Positions 1 through 7,203 are shown, numbered from the stretch's first letter. The stretch is DNA of 64,000 nt from Ralstonia pickettii DTP0602 (GCA_000471925.1 CP006668.1:1364001-1428000), one strand, 5' to 3'. The notes: generated from the letters alone by a model not told the origin. A program made the numbers and translations.

Positions 1-308
1 GCCTGTTCTACCTGCGCCTGTCGCTGGGCTTCGGGGTGGCGATGGCGGCGATCCTGGCGGCGTTTCTCTATGGCGGTGCGCGGATTGCCGCAATGACGAC
101 CGTCTGGTGGCTGGTAATCGGCATCGGGTTGTTCGTGGTGGGCTGGATCATCCAGTTCGTCGGCCACTACTACGAGGGGCGCAAGCCGGCCTTTGTCGAT
201 GACCTGGTCGGGCTGCTGATCGGCCCGCTGTTCCTGGTGGCCGAAACCGCCTTTGCACTGGGCCTGGCGCACGATACGCGCGAGGCCATGGCGGCCCGCA
301 CGCAATGA
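1..308 (+). CDS. Mpo1-like (DUF962) membrane protein, 5' end missing
   Basis: The reading frame is open from the window edge, so only the C-terminal part of the protein is present. It shows two or three hydrophobic segments and the stretch GHYYEGRKPAF followed by a hydrophobic segment with GPLFLVAE, which is typical of the DUF962/Mpo1 family. The yeast member Mpo1 is a dioxygenase acting on 2-hydroxy fatty acids; bacterial members are mostly uncharacterised membrane proteins. The conserved histidine in GHYYEG is present. The first histidine motif would lie upstream of the window. The gene ends in TGA and faces the kinase gene that follows. Confidence 0.75.
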   Translation, partial: LFYLRLSLGFGVAMAAILAAFLYGGARIAAMTTVWWLVIGIGLFVVGWIIQFVGHYYEGRKPAFVDDLVGLLIGPLFLVAETAFALGLAHDTREAMAARTQ

Positions 309-350
309 GCCGCGCCAAGGTAGTCTCTACGGCAATCTCTAAGGCAATCT

Positions 351-1691
351 CTAAGGCAGTCCCGCCGGCAGCCGCAGGCGCGCCGCCAGCCCGCCCAGCG
401 GGCTCGAGGCCAGCGCCAGGCTGCCTTCATACAGCGCGGCGATCTCGGTAACGATCGCCAGGCCCAGCCCGCTGCCGGCAGCCGTTTCATCCAGCCGGCC
501 AAAGCGTGCGGAGGCCAGTTCGCGCGCCTGTTGCGGCATGCCGGGGCCATCGTCTTCCACCAGGATTTCCAGCGCCCCATCCGCTTCGCGCAGCGTGACT
601 TGCACGCGCGTGCGGGCCCACTGGCAGGCGTTGTCGAGCAGGTTGCCAAGCATCTCGACCAGGTCCTGCCGATCCCCGGCAAAGTGTCCTTCGCCCGCCA
701 CCGTCAGCGCCAGCGCGCGCTCGCCGTGCAGCCGCGACAGCGCGCGCGTCAGTTCCCGCACGGCCGGGCCGGCGTCGATGCGCACGCCTCGTGCCGCGGC
801 AGCGCCAGCGGCACGGGCGCGCGCCAGGTGGCGGTCGACCTGCCGGCGCATCGCTTCGACCTGCGCCGCAACGGCTTGCGCAGCCGCGCCCGGCAGCGCC
901 GCGGCCTCGTTGGCCAGCACCGCCAGCGGCGTCTTGACCGCATGCGCCAGATCCGCCGCCTGTCCCCGCGAGCGCTCCAGCGCCTGCGCATTGCGTGTGA
1001 GCAGGGCATTGATCTCGGTCACCAGCGGTTCCACTTCCGTGGGCCAGGCGCCGCCCAGGCGCGCCTCGCGCCGGGCCTGCATCGCGCCCAGTGCGCGGCG
1101 CAGCCCTGCCAGCGGGGCGAGCCCGAACTTCACCTGCGCGGCCACGGCGAGCATCAGCCCCAGCCCCAGCGCCGTCAGCGACCACACCAGCGTGCGGTCG
1201 AAGCTGCGGCGCGCGGCGCGCAGTTCGGTCCGGTCCAGCGCCACGGAGACATCCACCGGCGTGTCGGACGATGCCAGCACCAGCCGCCGCGACACCACCA
1301 GCAGCGACTGGTGGCTGGGACCGGGACGCACGTCGGCCTGGGTGCCGGCCACGTGCCGTTCCACTATCACCGGCATCTCCGTATCCCACAGCGAGCGCGA
1401 ACGCAGCAGCGCGCCGGGCGCGCGCGCCTGCCAGTAGGCGCCGGAATAAGGCAGCTCGTAGCGGGGATCGGCAGGGGTGCGCGTGAGCACCAGCTTGCCG
1501 TCGGCGCTCCAGTCCAGCGCCGCGGCCAGGCTTGCCAGCTGGTGGTCGAGCTGGCGTACATAGGTCTGGTTGACGTGGCGCTCGAACAGCGTCGACAGCA
1601 GCCAGCCGCTGACGCCCAGCGCCCCGGCGAGCCAGATCGCGGCCACCACCAGCAGGCGCAGCGCGAGGGAGCGGCGCAGGCGGGCGGGCAT
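351..1691 (-). CDS. Two-component sensor histidine kinase
   Basis: 446 aa inner-membrane kinase. A transmembrane helix lies near residues 10-32, a periplasmic sensor follows to about 165, and a second helix spans about 167-187. The dimerisation H-box is DLAHAVKTPLAVL with the phosphoacceptor at H250. N (NLLDNACQWA), G1 (VEDDGPGMP) and G2 (GSGLGLAIV) ATP-binding boxes follow. Its ATG abuts the TAG of the response-regulator gene (TAGATG), so the two are translationally coupled and presumably form a pair. The type resembles PhoQ/QseC kinases of Burkholderiales. The signal is unknown; the PepSY protein two genes upstream may act in sensing. Confidence 0.9.
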   Translation of the reverse strand: MPARLRRSLALRLLVVAAIWLAGALGVSGWLLSTLFERHVNQTYVRQLDHQLASLAAALDWSADGKLVLTRTPADPRYELPYSGAYWQARAPGALLRSRSLWDTEMPVIVERHVAGTQADVRPGPSHQSLLVVSRRLVLASSDTPVDVSVALDRTELRAARRSFDRTLVWSLTALGLGLMLAVAAQVKFGLAPLAGLRRALGAMQARREARLGGAWPTEVEPLVTEINALLTRNAQALERSRGQAADLAHAVKTPLAVLANEAAALPGAAAQAVAAQVEAMRRQVDRHLARARAAGAAAARGVRIDAGPAVRELTRALSRLHGERALALTVAGEGHFAGDRQDLVEMLGNLLDNACQWARTRVQVTLREADGALEILVEDDGPGMPQQARELASARFGRLDETAAGSGLGLAIVTEIAALYEGSLALASSPLGGLAARLRLPAGLP

Positions 1692-2366
1692 CTAGGGCTG
1701 CGTGCCGGCAGGCGGGCGCAGCCGGTAGCCCTGTCCGCGCACGGTTTCGATCACGTCCACGCTAAGCTTGCGGCGCAGCCGGCCGACAAAGACCTCGATG
1801 GTATTGCTGTCGCGGTCGAAGTCCTGCGCGTAGATATGTTCCGTCAGCGTGGTCTTGCTGACGATGGCGCCGGGGTGGTGCATCAGGTAGTCCAGCACGC
1901 GGAATTCATGCGAGGTGAGCACCACCGGCACGCCGTCCACGGTGACGCTGCCCGCGCGCGGATTCATCCGCACGGGGCCACATTGCAGCTCCGGTGTGGG
2001 CATGCCGTGCGCACGCCGGATCAGCGCGCGGACGCGCGCCAGCAGCTCTTCCATGCGGAACGGCTTGGCGAGATAGTCGTCGGCGCCGGCGTCGATGCCT
2101 TCGACCTTCTCGGTCCAGCTGTCGCGCGCGGTCAGGATCAGCACCGGCACGTTGACCTGCGCGGCGCGCCAGCGGCGCAGCACCGAGAGCCCGTCCAGCC
2201 GCGGCAGGCCGAGATCGAGGATGACGGCGTCGTAAGGTTCCTGCTCGCCCAGGTGGCAGGCGTCCACGCCGTCGGCGGCCGTGTCGACCGCATAGCCGGC
2301 GTCGGCCAGGCTGGCGCGGACCTGCGCGCAGAGGGTGGGTTCGTCTTCGACCAGCAAGATGCGCAT
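1692..2366 (-). CDS. OmpR/PhoB-family response regulator
   Basis: 224 aa from the ATG at 2366. An upstream in-frame start at 2414 would overlap the PepSY gene and add 16 residues before the canonical MRILLVEDE receiver start, so I reject it. The receiver has acidic residues E8/D9, phosphoacceptor D51 in VILDLGLPRLDG, and the conserved lysine in LAKPF. The C-terminal winged helix contains SHEFRVLDYLMHHPG and ends in VRGQGYRL, as in OmpR-type regulators. It is the middle gene of the PepSY-regulator-kinase operon. It probably binds the repeats at 2770-2808, which would make the operon autoregulated; that is inference. Confidence 0.92.
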   Translation of the reverse strand: MRILLVEDEPTLCAQVRASLADAGYAVDTAADGVDACHLGEQEPYDAVILDLGLPRLDGLSVLRRWRAAQVNVPVLILTARDSWTEKVEGIDAGADDYLAKPFRMEELLARVRALIRRAHGMPTPELQCGPVRMNPRAGSVTVDGVPVVLTSHEFRVLDYLMHHPGAIVSKTTLTEHIYAQDFDRDSNTIEVFVGRLRRKLSVDVIETVRGQGYRLRPPAGTQP

Positions 2367-2382
2367 CAGCGTCTCCCTGCGC

Positions 2383-2745
2383 TCACCGCTTCTTGCGCGC
2401 CTCTTCCAGCCCACGGCCCTTGGCCTTGAGCAGGGCGGCGGTGCGCGCGTCGTATTCGAGCTTGGCCACCGAGCCGCCCGGCAGCAGCAGTTTGACCTCG
2501 TACTGCCAGATGCCGTCGTCGCGGTCCAGCTCGACGCCGATCACGTCGCCCGCGTACTGGCTCGACACGGTCTCCAGGATGCGCGACAGCGGCAGGATTT
2601 CGCCCGACTGTACCGCCGCGCGGGCGCGGTCGGCATCCTTGTCGGCATGCGCGGCCGGCACGCTCGCCAGCACCAGCAGAGCGAGCGCGCCGGCCATCAG
2701 CACGCGGGCAGGGCGGCGCAGCAGCGCCGCAGAGTATCGCTTCAT
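2383..2745 (-). CDS. Exported PepSY-domain protein
   Basis: 120 aa. A basic N-terminus and hydrophobic core (about residues 10-34, ending ASVPAAHA) form a signal peptide. The mature part matches the PepSY fold: RARAAVQSGEILPLSRILETV, then VIGVELDRDDGIWQYEVKLLLPGG and KLEYDARTAALLK. PepSY proteins are common first genes of PhoPQ/QseBC-like operons and are thought to be small periplasmic modulators. It lies 16 bp upstream of the regulator gene, so the three genes probably share one transcript starting in 2746-2810. Confidence 0.85.
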   Translation of the reverse strand: MKRYSAALLRRPARVLMAGALALLVLASVPAAHADKDADRARAAVQSGEILPLSRILETVSSQYAGDVIGVELDRDDGIWQYEVKLLLPGGSVAKLEYDARTAALLKAKGRGLEEARKKR

Positions 2746-2769
2746 GGCTCGAAGTTTGCATCAAAAAGC

Positions 2770-2808
2770 CTGAACGCGGGCTGAACGGAAGCCTCAGGCC
2801 GCGTTCAG
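2770..2808. promoter_or_regulatory. Probable response-regulator operator (direct plus inverted repeats)
   Basis: CTGAACG occurs at 2770-2776 and again at 2781-2787, an 11-bp period that fits tandem OmpR/PhoB-type binding on one DNA face. CGTTCAG at 2802-2808 is the inverted copy. The arms 2770-2779 and 2799-2808 form a perfect 10-bp inverted repeat. On the minus strand this reads TTCAG-N6-TTCAG, directly upstream of the PepSY-regulator-kinase operon. The divergent small gene at 2854 could be controlled too. Binding by the neighbouring regulator is inferred from position. Confidence 0.6.
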
Positions 2809-2853
2809 CTGCCGGTGCCCACAATGCCGCCATCCCAGCCAAGGAGCCCGGCC

Positions 2854-3093
2854 ATGCCGCACCCGCAGACCCTCGCCCGCCATCTTCCATCGCCGCCGAC
2901 GCGACGGCTGCGCACTTTGGCGTTGGCCGTCGCCGCGCCGTTTTCGCTGCTGACCGTGGCGAGCATCTTCGGCATGCAGGTCGAACTGCCGGCGCTGTGG
3001 TACGCATGGCAGCATGCCGATGCGAGCCTGCCGATGATCGCGCTCGGCGCCCTGGTTGCGGGTCCGCTGCTCGCGTTTTGCGTGGGCGAGTGA
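2854..3093 (+). CDS. Small two-helix membrane protein, unknown function
   Basis: 79 aa from the ATG at 2854, which has AAGGAG at 2841-2846. An upstream start at 2815 lacks such a site and overlaps the operator region. Two hydrophobic helices are visible, near RTLALAVAAPFSLLTVASIFG and PMIALGALVAGPLLAFCVG, joined by a short loop. No family recognised. It is divergent from the PepSY/two-component operon and close to its operator, so it may be a target of that system. Confidence 0.6.
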   Translation: MPHPQTLARHLPSPPTRRLRTLALAVAAPFSLLTVASIFGMQVELPALWYAWQHADASLPMIALGALVAGPLLAFCVGE

Positions 3094-3096
3094 ATG

Positions 3097-3143
3097 AAAA
3101 ACGCCGCGCTACGGCATCGCATCGCACTGCGCGCGGGGCGTTT
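3097..3143 (+). terminator. Possible terminator after the small membrane gene
   Basis: Just after the TGA, AAAACGCC...GCGC on the left pairs imperfectly with GCGC...GGGCGTTTT on the right, giving a GC-rich stem that ends in TTTT. The loop is long, so this is a weak call. The rest of 3094-3383 holds a direct repeat (CACGGGGTTTT twice near 3224-3246) and the HU promoter, but no gene. Confidence 0.35.
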
Positions 3144-3266
3144 TCGCGGCCGCCGCAAACACGAAAGCGGGGGGACGTAGGCCTTCTTCGCGTTTCCACT
3201 GAGGCAAAGCCGCGACAAAACACGGGGTTTTCACGGGGTTTTGCGTTTCGCATGCACGAAAACCCC

Positions 3267-3293
3267 TTGACTTACGGCTGTTTCCGCTATGAT
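3267..3293 (+). promoter_or_regulatory. Sigma70-type promoter of the HU-like gene
   Basis: TTGACT at 3267-3272 and TATGAT at 3288-3293 are near-consensus boxes with a 15-bp spacer, shorter than the usual 17. Just upstream, GGGGTTTT and AAAACCCC form an 8-bp inverted repeat with a 16-nt loop, next to the -35 box. The leader from about 3300 to the start codon would be roughly 85 nt. Confidence 0.55.
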
Positions 3294-3383
3294 TCAGTGG
3301 GCGCCGACAGGGCGATTCAGCAGCGCTGCCAAGCAATGCAAAACGATCCGCCGGCATCCATTGTTCAACTCATGTATATCGAT

Positions 3384-3842
3384 ATGGCGACCAAAGCGAA
3401 ACCGACCGCGAAGACTGCAACCAAGCCCGCTGCCAAGAAGGCCGCGGCAACCAAGGCACCCGTAAAGGCTGCCGCCAAGAAGGCCGCGCCGGCCAAGAAG
3501 GCTGCTCCCGCTGCTGCGCCCGTTGCGCGCCCGCTGAAGGACACCTTCAACAAGTCGAGCCTGGTCGCTCACCTGGTAGCCCAGACCCAGCTGGAAGCCA
3601 AGGCCGTGAAGACGGTGCTGGCCCACCTGGAAAACACCATCGTCAGCGCGCTGAACAAGAAGGGCGCCGGCGAATTCACGCTGCCCGGCCTGCTGAAGGT
3701 CACGGCCCAGCAAGTGCCGGCCAAGAAGAAGCGCTTCGGCAAGGACCCGTTCACGGGCGAAGAGCGTTGGTTCCCGGCCAAGCCTGCCAGCGTCAAGGTC
3801 AAGGTCCGTCCGCTGAAGAAGCTGAAGGACGCCGCAGCCTGA
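3384..3842 (+). CDS. HU-family DNA-binding protein with histone H1-like tail
   Basis: 152 aa. Residues 1-50 are almost only Lys, Ala, Pro and Thr (repeats of AAKKAA type), like a histone H1 tail. From about residue 54 an HU/IHF domain begins: FNKSSLVAHLVAQTQLEAKAV, then GAGEFTLPGLLKVTAQ and RFGKDPFTGEERWFPAKPASVKVKVRP. Such tailed HU proteins are known in Ralstonia, Cupriavidus and Bordetella-like bacteria and act in nucleoid packing. I chose the ATG at 3384 (MATKAKP); ATG 3372 would add four residues, and neither has a clear ribosome site. A strong promoter precedes it and a terminator follows. Confidence 0.9.
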   Translation: MATKAKPTAKTATKPAAKKAAATKAPVKAAAKKAAPAKKAAPAAAPVARPLKDTFNKSSLVAHLVAQTQLEAKAVKTVLAHLENTIVSALNKKGAGEFTLPGLLKVTAQQVPAKKKRFGKDPFTGEERWFPAKPASVKVKVRPLKKLKDAAA

Positions 3843-3867
3843 TCTGCGCCACGTTGTCCTGATGAAG

Positions 3868-3895
3868 AAGGAGCCGCTTGCCGGCTCCTTTTTTT
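3868..3895 (+). terminator. Rho-independent terminator of the HU-like gene
   Basis: Arms AAGGAGCCG (3868-3876) and CGGCTCCTT (3882-3890) form a perfect 9-bp stem with a 5-nt loop, followed by a T run to 3895. It lies 26 nt after the stop codon. Confidence 0.9.
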
Positions 3896-3970
3896 CTGTG
3901 CGCTGGCACCGTTGGTGCCGCGCGCACATGCTGTCGCCGCCGGCGCAGACCGGCGCATGGGGGAGAGAAC

Positions 3971-4951
3971 ATGCCCAGTTTGCAATGCCGCCTGTGGCGG
4001 ATGGCCTTGCGCCTGGTGCGCCGCAAGCAGCGGTTTGCCAGCGCGCAGGCGCTCCATGATGAAATCCACCGGCGCCGCGAGGCCGGCCGGGCCTTTCCTT
4101 CAAAGCGCCTGTGCGCCCGGCATGCGGTCAGCCTGGAGCGGGTGGGGGGGATGGCGGTCTATACCGTGCAGCCCAGGGCCGCGGCGGCCTCGGGGAAAGC
4201 GCGCCACATCCTGTACCTGCACGGCGGCGGCTACGTGTTCGACATCGTCAGCCAGCACTGGGATTTCATCGGCAAGCTGGTCGACGCGCTCGGCTGCGCC
4301 GTGACGGTGCCCATCTATCCATTGGCGCCGGAGCACACCCATCGCGATGTTTTCGGCGCCATGCTGCCGCTGTGGCAGGCCATGCAGCAGCGCTATCCGG
4401 ATGCCGACCTGACGGTGATGGGAGACTCCGCCGGAGGCGGCATGGCACTGGCGTTGGCGCAGGTGCTGCGTGACTGCGCCCAGCCGCTGCCGCGCCGCCT
4501 GGTGCTGCTGTCGCCGTTCCTGGACGCTACCGGAGAGAACCCGGGTATCGATGCATTGGAACCGTTCGACCCGATGCTGTCGCGCCCCGGGGGCATCGAA
4601 TGCGGGCGGGTCTATGCCGGCGCCGACCCGGTGACGCTGCCGCAGGTCAGCCCGATGCGCGGCGTGCTGCGCGGGCTGCCGCCGACCACCCTGTTCATCG
4701 GCACGCACGACATCCTGCTGCCGGACTGCAGGCGCTTCCGCGAGCTGGCGCAGGAGCAGGGCCTGCCGCTGCAGTATTTCGAATATGAGGGGATGTTCCA
4801 CGTCTGGATGCTGCTGCCGATGCCGGAGGCAGACGCGGCATTCGCCCAGATCGTGCAAGCGGTGCGGCGAGATGACTCGCCCGGCACGGCCGCTGCCGCC
4901 CATGCGGTGCATACCGCCGATGCGGCGAAGGAAGTGATGGATGCGGGATGA
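3971..4951 (+). CDS. Alpha/beta hydrolase, HSL-type esterase
   Basis: 326 aa from the ATG at 3971 (GGGAGAG just upstream); longer in-frame starts are Cys/Arg-rich and implausible. It belongs to the hormone-sensitive-lipase esterases (Abhydrolase_3). The oxyanion motif HGGG is at residues 84-87. The nucleophile elbow GDSAGG has S153, and the likely acid and base are D247 (GTHDILLPD) and H277 (MFHVWMLLP). It probably hydrolyses short-chain carboxylic esters in the cytoplasm. There is no signal peptide. It sits alone between the HU terminator and the putative sRNA promoter, whose terminator may also end this transcript. Confidence 0.88.
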   Translation: MPSLQCRLWRMALRLVRRKQRFASAQALHDEIHRRREAGRAFPSKRLCARHAVSLERVGGMAVYTVQPRAAAASGKARHILYLHGGGYVFDIVSQHWDFIGKLVDALGCAVTVPIYPLAPEHTHRDVFGAMLPLWQAMQQRYPDADLTVMGDSAGGGMALALAQVLRDCAQPLPRRLVLLSPFLDATGENPGIDALEPFDPMLSRPGGIECGRVYAGADPVTLPQVSPMRGVLRGLPPTTLFIGTHDILLPDCRRFRELAQEQGLPLQYFEYEGMFHVWMLLPMPEADAAFAQIVQAVRRDDSPGTAAAAHAVHTADAAKEVMDAG

Positions 4952-4985
4952 CGAGGCGCGCCGGGCTTTGCCAACTGGCGCGGAT

Positions 4986-5027
4986 TTAATCCACGTCAAA
5001 CGGGGGCCCCGGACTCCCCCATAGAAT
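4986..5027 (+). promoter_or_regulatory. FNR/Anr-like box and -10 element in front of a putative sRNA
   Basis: TTAAT-CCAC-GTCAA at 4986-4999 matches the FNR/Anr consensus TTGAT-N4-ATCAA at 8 of 10 positions. TAGAAT at 5022-5027 is a good -10 box; no -35 box is visible at the right distance. A start near 5034 would put the box centre at -41.5, the class II activator position. This would explain the missing -35. The regulator is inferred; Crp-like proteins bind related sites. Confidence 0.45.
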
Positions 5028-5033
5028 CGGTCA

Positions 5034-5126
5034 GGTCATGGGTGCGGGGGCGCTCCCCATGACGCAGCTCCCGGCGTCTTCCCCGGAAGCTTCCGCCCGC
5101 GGCCGCAATGGTCGCGGGCTTTTTAT
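5034..5126 (+). ncRNA. Putative intergenic small RNA, about 92 nt
   Basis: The segment has no gene on either strand but dense structure. GTCATGGG (5035-5042) pairs with CCCATGAC (5056-5063), a smaller CTTCC/GGAAG hairpin follows near 5078-5089, and a strong terminator ends it at about 5124. Single-stranded C-rich stretches (GCAGCTCCC, TCTTCCCC) could pair with ribosome-binding sites. The promoter-like elements at 4986-5027 point to a separate transcript. The alternative is that this is only the structured 3' end of the esterase mRNA. No known family was recognised. Confidence 0.45.
5095..5126 (+). terminator. Rho-independent terminator
   Basis: GCCCGCGGCC (5095-5104) pairs with GGTCGCGGGC (5110-5119) over 10 bp including one G-U, with loop GCAAT, followed by TTTTTATTT. 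The T run is on the plus strand only, so it ends plus-strand transcription. Confidence 0.85.
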
Positions 5127-5148
5127 TTGGCAGCCATTTGCCAGCGGC

Positions 5149-5517
5149 TCAGGCCACCACCTGCTTGGCGAAGGTCGCGCGTTCCATCTCGCAGACCTCC
5201 ACCGAGACCTGCACGTTCCGCCCGCCGTCGGCGCCGGTGCGCACCGCTTCGGCAATCACGTCGCACACCGACTGCGCCAGCGCCTGACGCACGGCAGTGT
5301 CGCGGCCGTCAAGGATCGACAAGCGCGCATGGACGAATGCCCGCTCCACGGCATCCACGCCCTGCCGGTACGTCTGCAGGGTGATGCAGCGCGACTTGAT
5401 GTCCGCCTCCTGGAACTGCCCCGAGGCCAGCAGCGCCGCATTGGCTTCATCGAGCAGCTCGTCCGGCGAGCAGTTCAGGCGGGTGTTTTCGGTGAGTTCG
5501 ATGACGAGGTGCGGCAT
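5149..5517 (-). CDS. 5-carboxymethyl-2-hydroxymuconate isomerase family protein
   Basis: 122 aa, the usual length of the CHMI (HpaF) branch of the tautomerase superfamily. The protein starts MPHLVIELTENT, so processing exposes the catalytic N-terminal proline. The downstream residues DIKSRCITLQTYRQGV and the end of the protein fit the family. The known reaction isomerises 5-carboxymethyl-2-hydroxymuconate in homoprotocatechuate breakdown. No other hpa genes lie nearby, so the true substrate is uncertain. It is divergent from the mgtC-like gene. Confidence 0.85.
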   Translation of the reverse strand: MPHLVIELTENTRLNCSPDELLDEANAALLASGQFQEADIKSRCITLQTYRQGVDAVERAFVHARLSILDGRDTAVRQALAQSVCDVIAEAVRTGADGGRNVQVSVEVCEMERATFAKQVVA

Positions 5518-5608
5518 GGTGGCGTTCTAAGCAATAGTCGACTGTGGGCGGCGCAAGTGCCGGCGCAAGCCAGCATGATACGGGATCGTTGCGCTGGAGT
5601 AAGCTCAC

Positions 5609-6181
5609 ATGGTCGTCACACGATCCCGCATGCGTCGGCCAGACACCATGGAAATGTTCAGCCTTGATCTCGTGCTGCGCCTGCTTGCCGGGCTCCTGAC
5701 CGGTGCCCTGATCGGGCTGGACCGCAACCTGCGCGGCAAGGCGGCCGGCATGCGCACGCTCGGTCTGGTGTCGCTCGGCGCGGCCACCGCCGTGTGCCTG
5801 GTGACGCTGGGCGGGCATCCGCCGGATGCGCTGTCGCGCGTGCTGCAGGGGGTGCTGACCGGTATTGGCTTCCTGGGGGTGGGCGTGATCGCCAAGCATG
5901 GCACGCACGCGCGTCCGCAGGGGCTGACCACCGCCGCCGCGATCTGGCTGGCCGCAGTGCTGGGCGCGGCGGCCGGGGCAGGGTATTACGTGGTCACGGG
6001 AACTGCGCTGCTGCTGGGCATGGCGCTGCTGTGGCTCGGCGGACGTTTCGAAGTGGCCCTGCACCGGGTGCTGGAGGGGCACAACGGCACAGATCTGCGC
6101 CACAAGCATGAGGACCGTGCGCAGCGGGACGAGGCCGATCCCGGCAAGACCCGCGACCGCAGCGGCGATGAAGAGCCGTGA
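5609..6181 (+). CDS. MgtC/SapB-family membrane protein
   Basis: 190 aa from the ATG at 5609, with GGAG at 5596-5599; an internal ATG at 5648 (MEMFSL) is a plausible shorter start. Four to five hydrophobic helices are visible, with the family motifs ALIGLDRNLRGKAAGMRT, GIGFLGVGVIAK and GLTTAAAIWLAA. MgtC proteins modulate F-type ATPase and survival in low magnesium or in macrophages; SapB-like members are uncharacterised. The C-terminal 30 residues are charged and cytosolic. This is the short form without the C-terminal ACT-like domain. Confidence 0.87.
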   Translation: MVVTRSRMRRPDTMEMFSLDLVLRLLAGLLTGALIGLDRNLRGKAAGMRTLGLVSLGAATAVCLVTLGGHPPDALSRVLQGVLTGIGFLGVGVIAKHGTHARPQGLTTAAAIWLAAVLGAAAGAGYYVVTGTALLLGMALLWLGGRFEVALHRVLEGHNGTDLRHKHEDRAQRDEADPGKTRDRSGDEEP

Positions 6182-6343
6182 GATGCCTGCCGCCGTTCAG
6201 GCTTTTGGGGAACCCAGTGCGGCCTCGATGCGCGCGCCAGCGATCTTGCCCGACGGCGCAGCCGGCAGGTGCTCCGTCGAGCATGCCGGCGCGCGGCTGA
6301 TGCTGTATCTCGACGACGCCTTTGGCTGGGGCCGGCGCCAATG

Positions 6344-6370
6344 CAAACGGGGCGCCATGGCGGCGCCCCG
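6344..6370 (-). terminator. Hairpin after the HAD-like gene, possible terminator
   Basis: CGGGGCGCC (6348-6356) and GGCGCCCCG (6362-6370) form a perfect 9-bp stem. On the minus strand it is followed by TTTGCATT, a short T run, and it lies about 40 nt past the stop of the gene at 6409. The rest of 6182-6408 holds no gene I can support. Confidence 0.5.
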
Positions 6371-6408
6371 TTCGTCCTGCGGCGGTATCAACGTGGCAAC
6401 AACGCGCT

Positions 6409-7011
6409 TTAGGCGTGCGCCAGCCTTTGTTCCAGCTCGTTGCCGGCGCGCGCCGCGCTGTTGAAGCGCTCAGGATTTTCGCGAGCCAGTTGCTGCAGTT
6501 GCGCGAGCTTCGCCTTCAGGTCCGGGTCCAGGCGCGGTGCGGGCGCAACGGTGGAAGGGCAGGCAATGCCCAGGATATCGAGGGCCTGCTGGAAGTTCTC
6601 GACGGTCAGGCCGACGGCCGGGTCCACGCTCACCAGGTGTGCGCGCTGCGGCTCAGGGATCGATTCCGGCGCCGCGCACGACATGATCACGTAGTGGATC
6701 GGGGCGTTGCCCTGGGCAAAATATGCGGCGATTTCAGCGCCGTGGCCACCTGCGGCCGGCGGCGTCATGCCTTCGACCTGCAGATCCAGCTGCTGCAGGA
6801 TCGCAGCCGGCGTGCCGCGGCGCCAGGCGTCGGACACCACCACGCGCGCACCGGCCACGCCGAACAGCCGGCGGACGAAGCCCAGTGCCACGGGATCGAA
6901 AAACCTGACGTCGCGCACCGTGCCCGAATCCGGGATGCCGCCGAGGCGGGCGCGGGAGCGGTCGGAGTACAGGACGCCGGGGATGTCCAGCATGATGATT
7001 CGTTCAGCCAT
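6409..7011 (-). CDS. HAD-like protein with degenerate catalytic motifs
   Basis: 200 aa. The pattern resembles HAD-fold proteins of the Swiss-Army-knife RNA-repair-associated type: LDIPGVLYS as motif I, VVVSDAWRR as motif II, and a C-terminal VSVDPAVGLTVENFQQALDIL. Motif I normally reads DxDG, but here the second Asp is Pro. The acidic pair expected after HYVIM is replaced by Ser-Cys. If the assignment is right, phosphatase activity is doubtful and the protein may only bind a ligand. The final 50 residues are helical and charged. It stands alone. Function unknown. Confidence 0.7.
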   Translation of the reverse strand: MAERIIMLDIPGVLYSDRSRARLGGIPDSGTVRDVRFFDPVALGFVRRLFGVAGARVVVSDAWRRGTPAAILQQLDLQVEGMTPPAAGGHGAEIAAYFAQGNAPIHYVIMSCAAPESIPEPQRAHLVSVDPAVGLTVENFQQALDILGIACPSTVAPAPRLDPDLKAKLAQLQQLARENPERFNSAARAGNELEQRLAHA

Positions 7012-7098
7012 GATTTCCTGTGCGGGTGCCAGATCAGTTGGTGTGAGGCAAGATTACCCGCCAGGACGGGGCTGACACGTAACCGGCGCCCGTCTAGT

Positions 7099-7166
7099 TG
7101 AAACATATCTGTAACTTTGTCGAGCAAGACGTAAATGCCGGTTACCCCGGCATGTCAGATGTTTCA
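7099..7166. repeat. Nested inverted repeats in the 7012-7203 spacer
   Basis: Outer arms TGAAACAT (7099-7106) and ATGTTTCA (7159-7166) are perfect. Inside them ATGCCGG (7135-7141) and CCGGCAT (7147-7153) form a second stem with a 5-nt loop. The structure lies between the end of the chemoreceptor gene and the start of the HAD-like gene, both on the minus strand. It may be a protein-binding site or a transcript-end structure; no T run supports a terminator. Confidence 0.4.
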
Positions 7167-7203
7167 TGCAGACACATCTACCCGACACATTCCCCACAAA
7201 AGG

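Noticed and set aside
3221..3262. GGGGTTTT and AAAACCCC repeats as a terminator
   Set aside because: The loop is 16 nt and the right arm runs directly into the -35 box of the HU promoter, so a regulatory or chance origin is more likely.
5022..5063. Reading of the 5035-5063 hairpin as an ordinary terminator
   Set aside because: No T run follows it; the terminator of this segment is clearly at 5095-5126.
6197..6391. Minus-strand reading with a LPAAPSGKI segment, recalling the end of AMP-forming acyl-CoA ligases
   Set aside because: The match is one short motif; the sequence around it has no family features, and the region holds a terminator-like hairpin.
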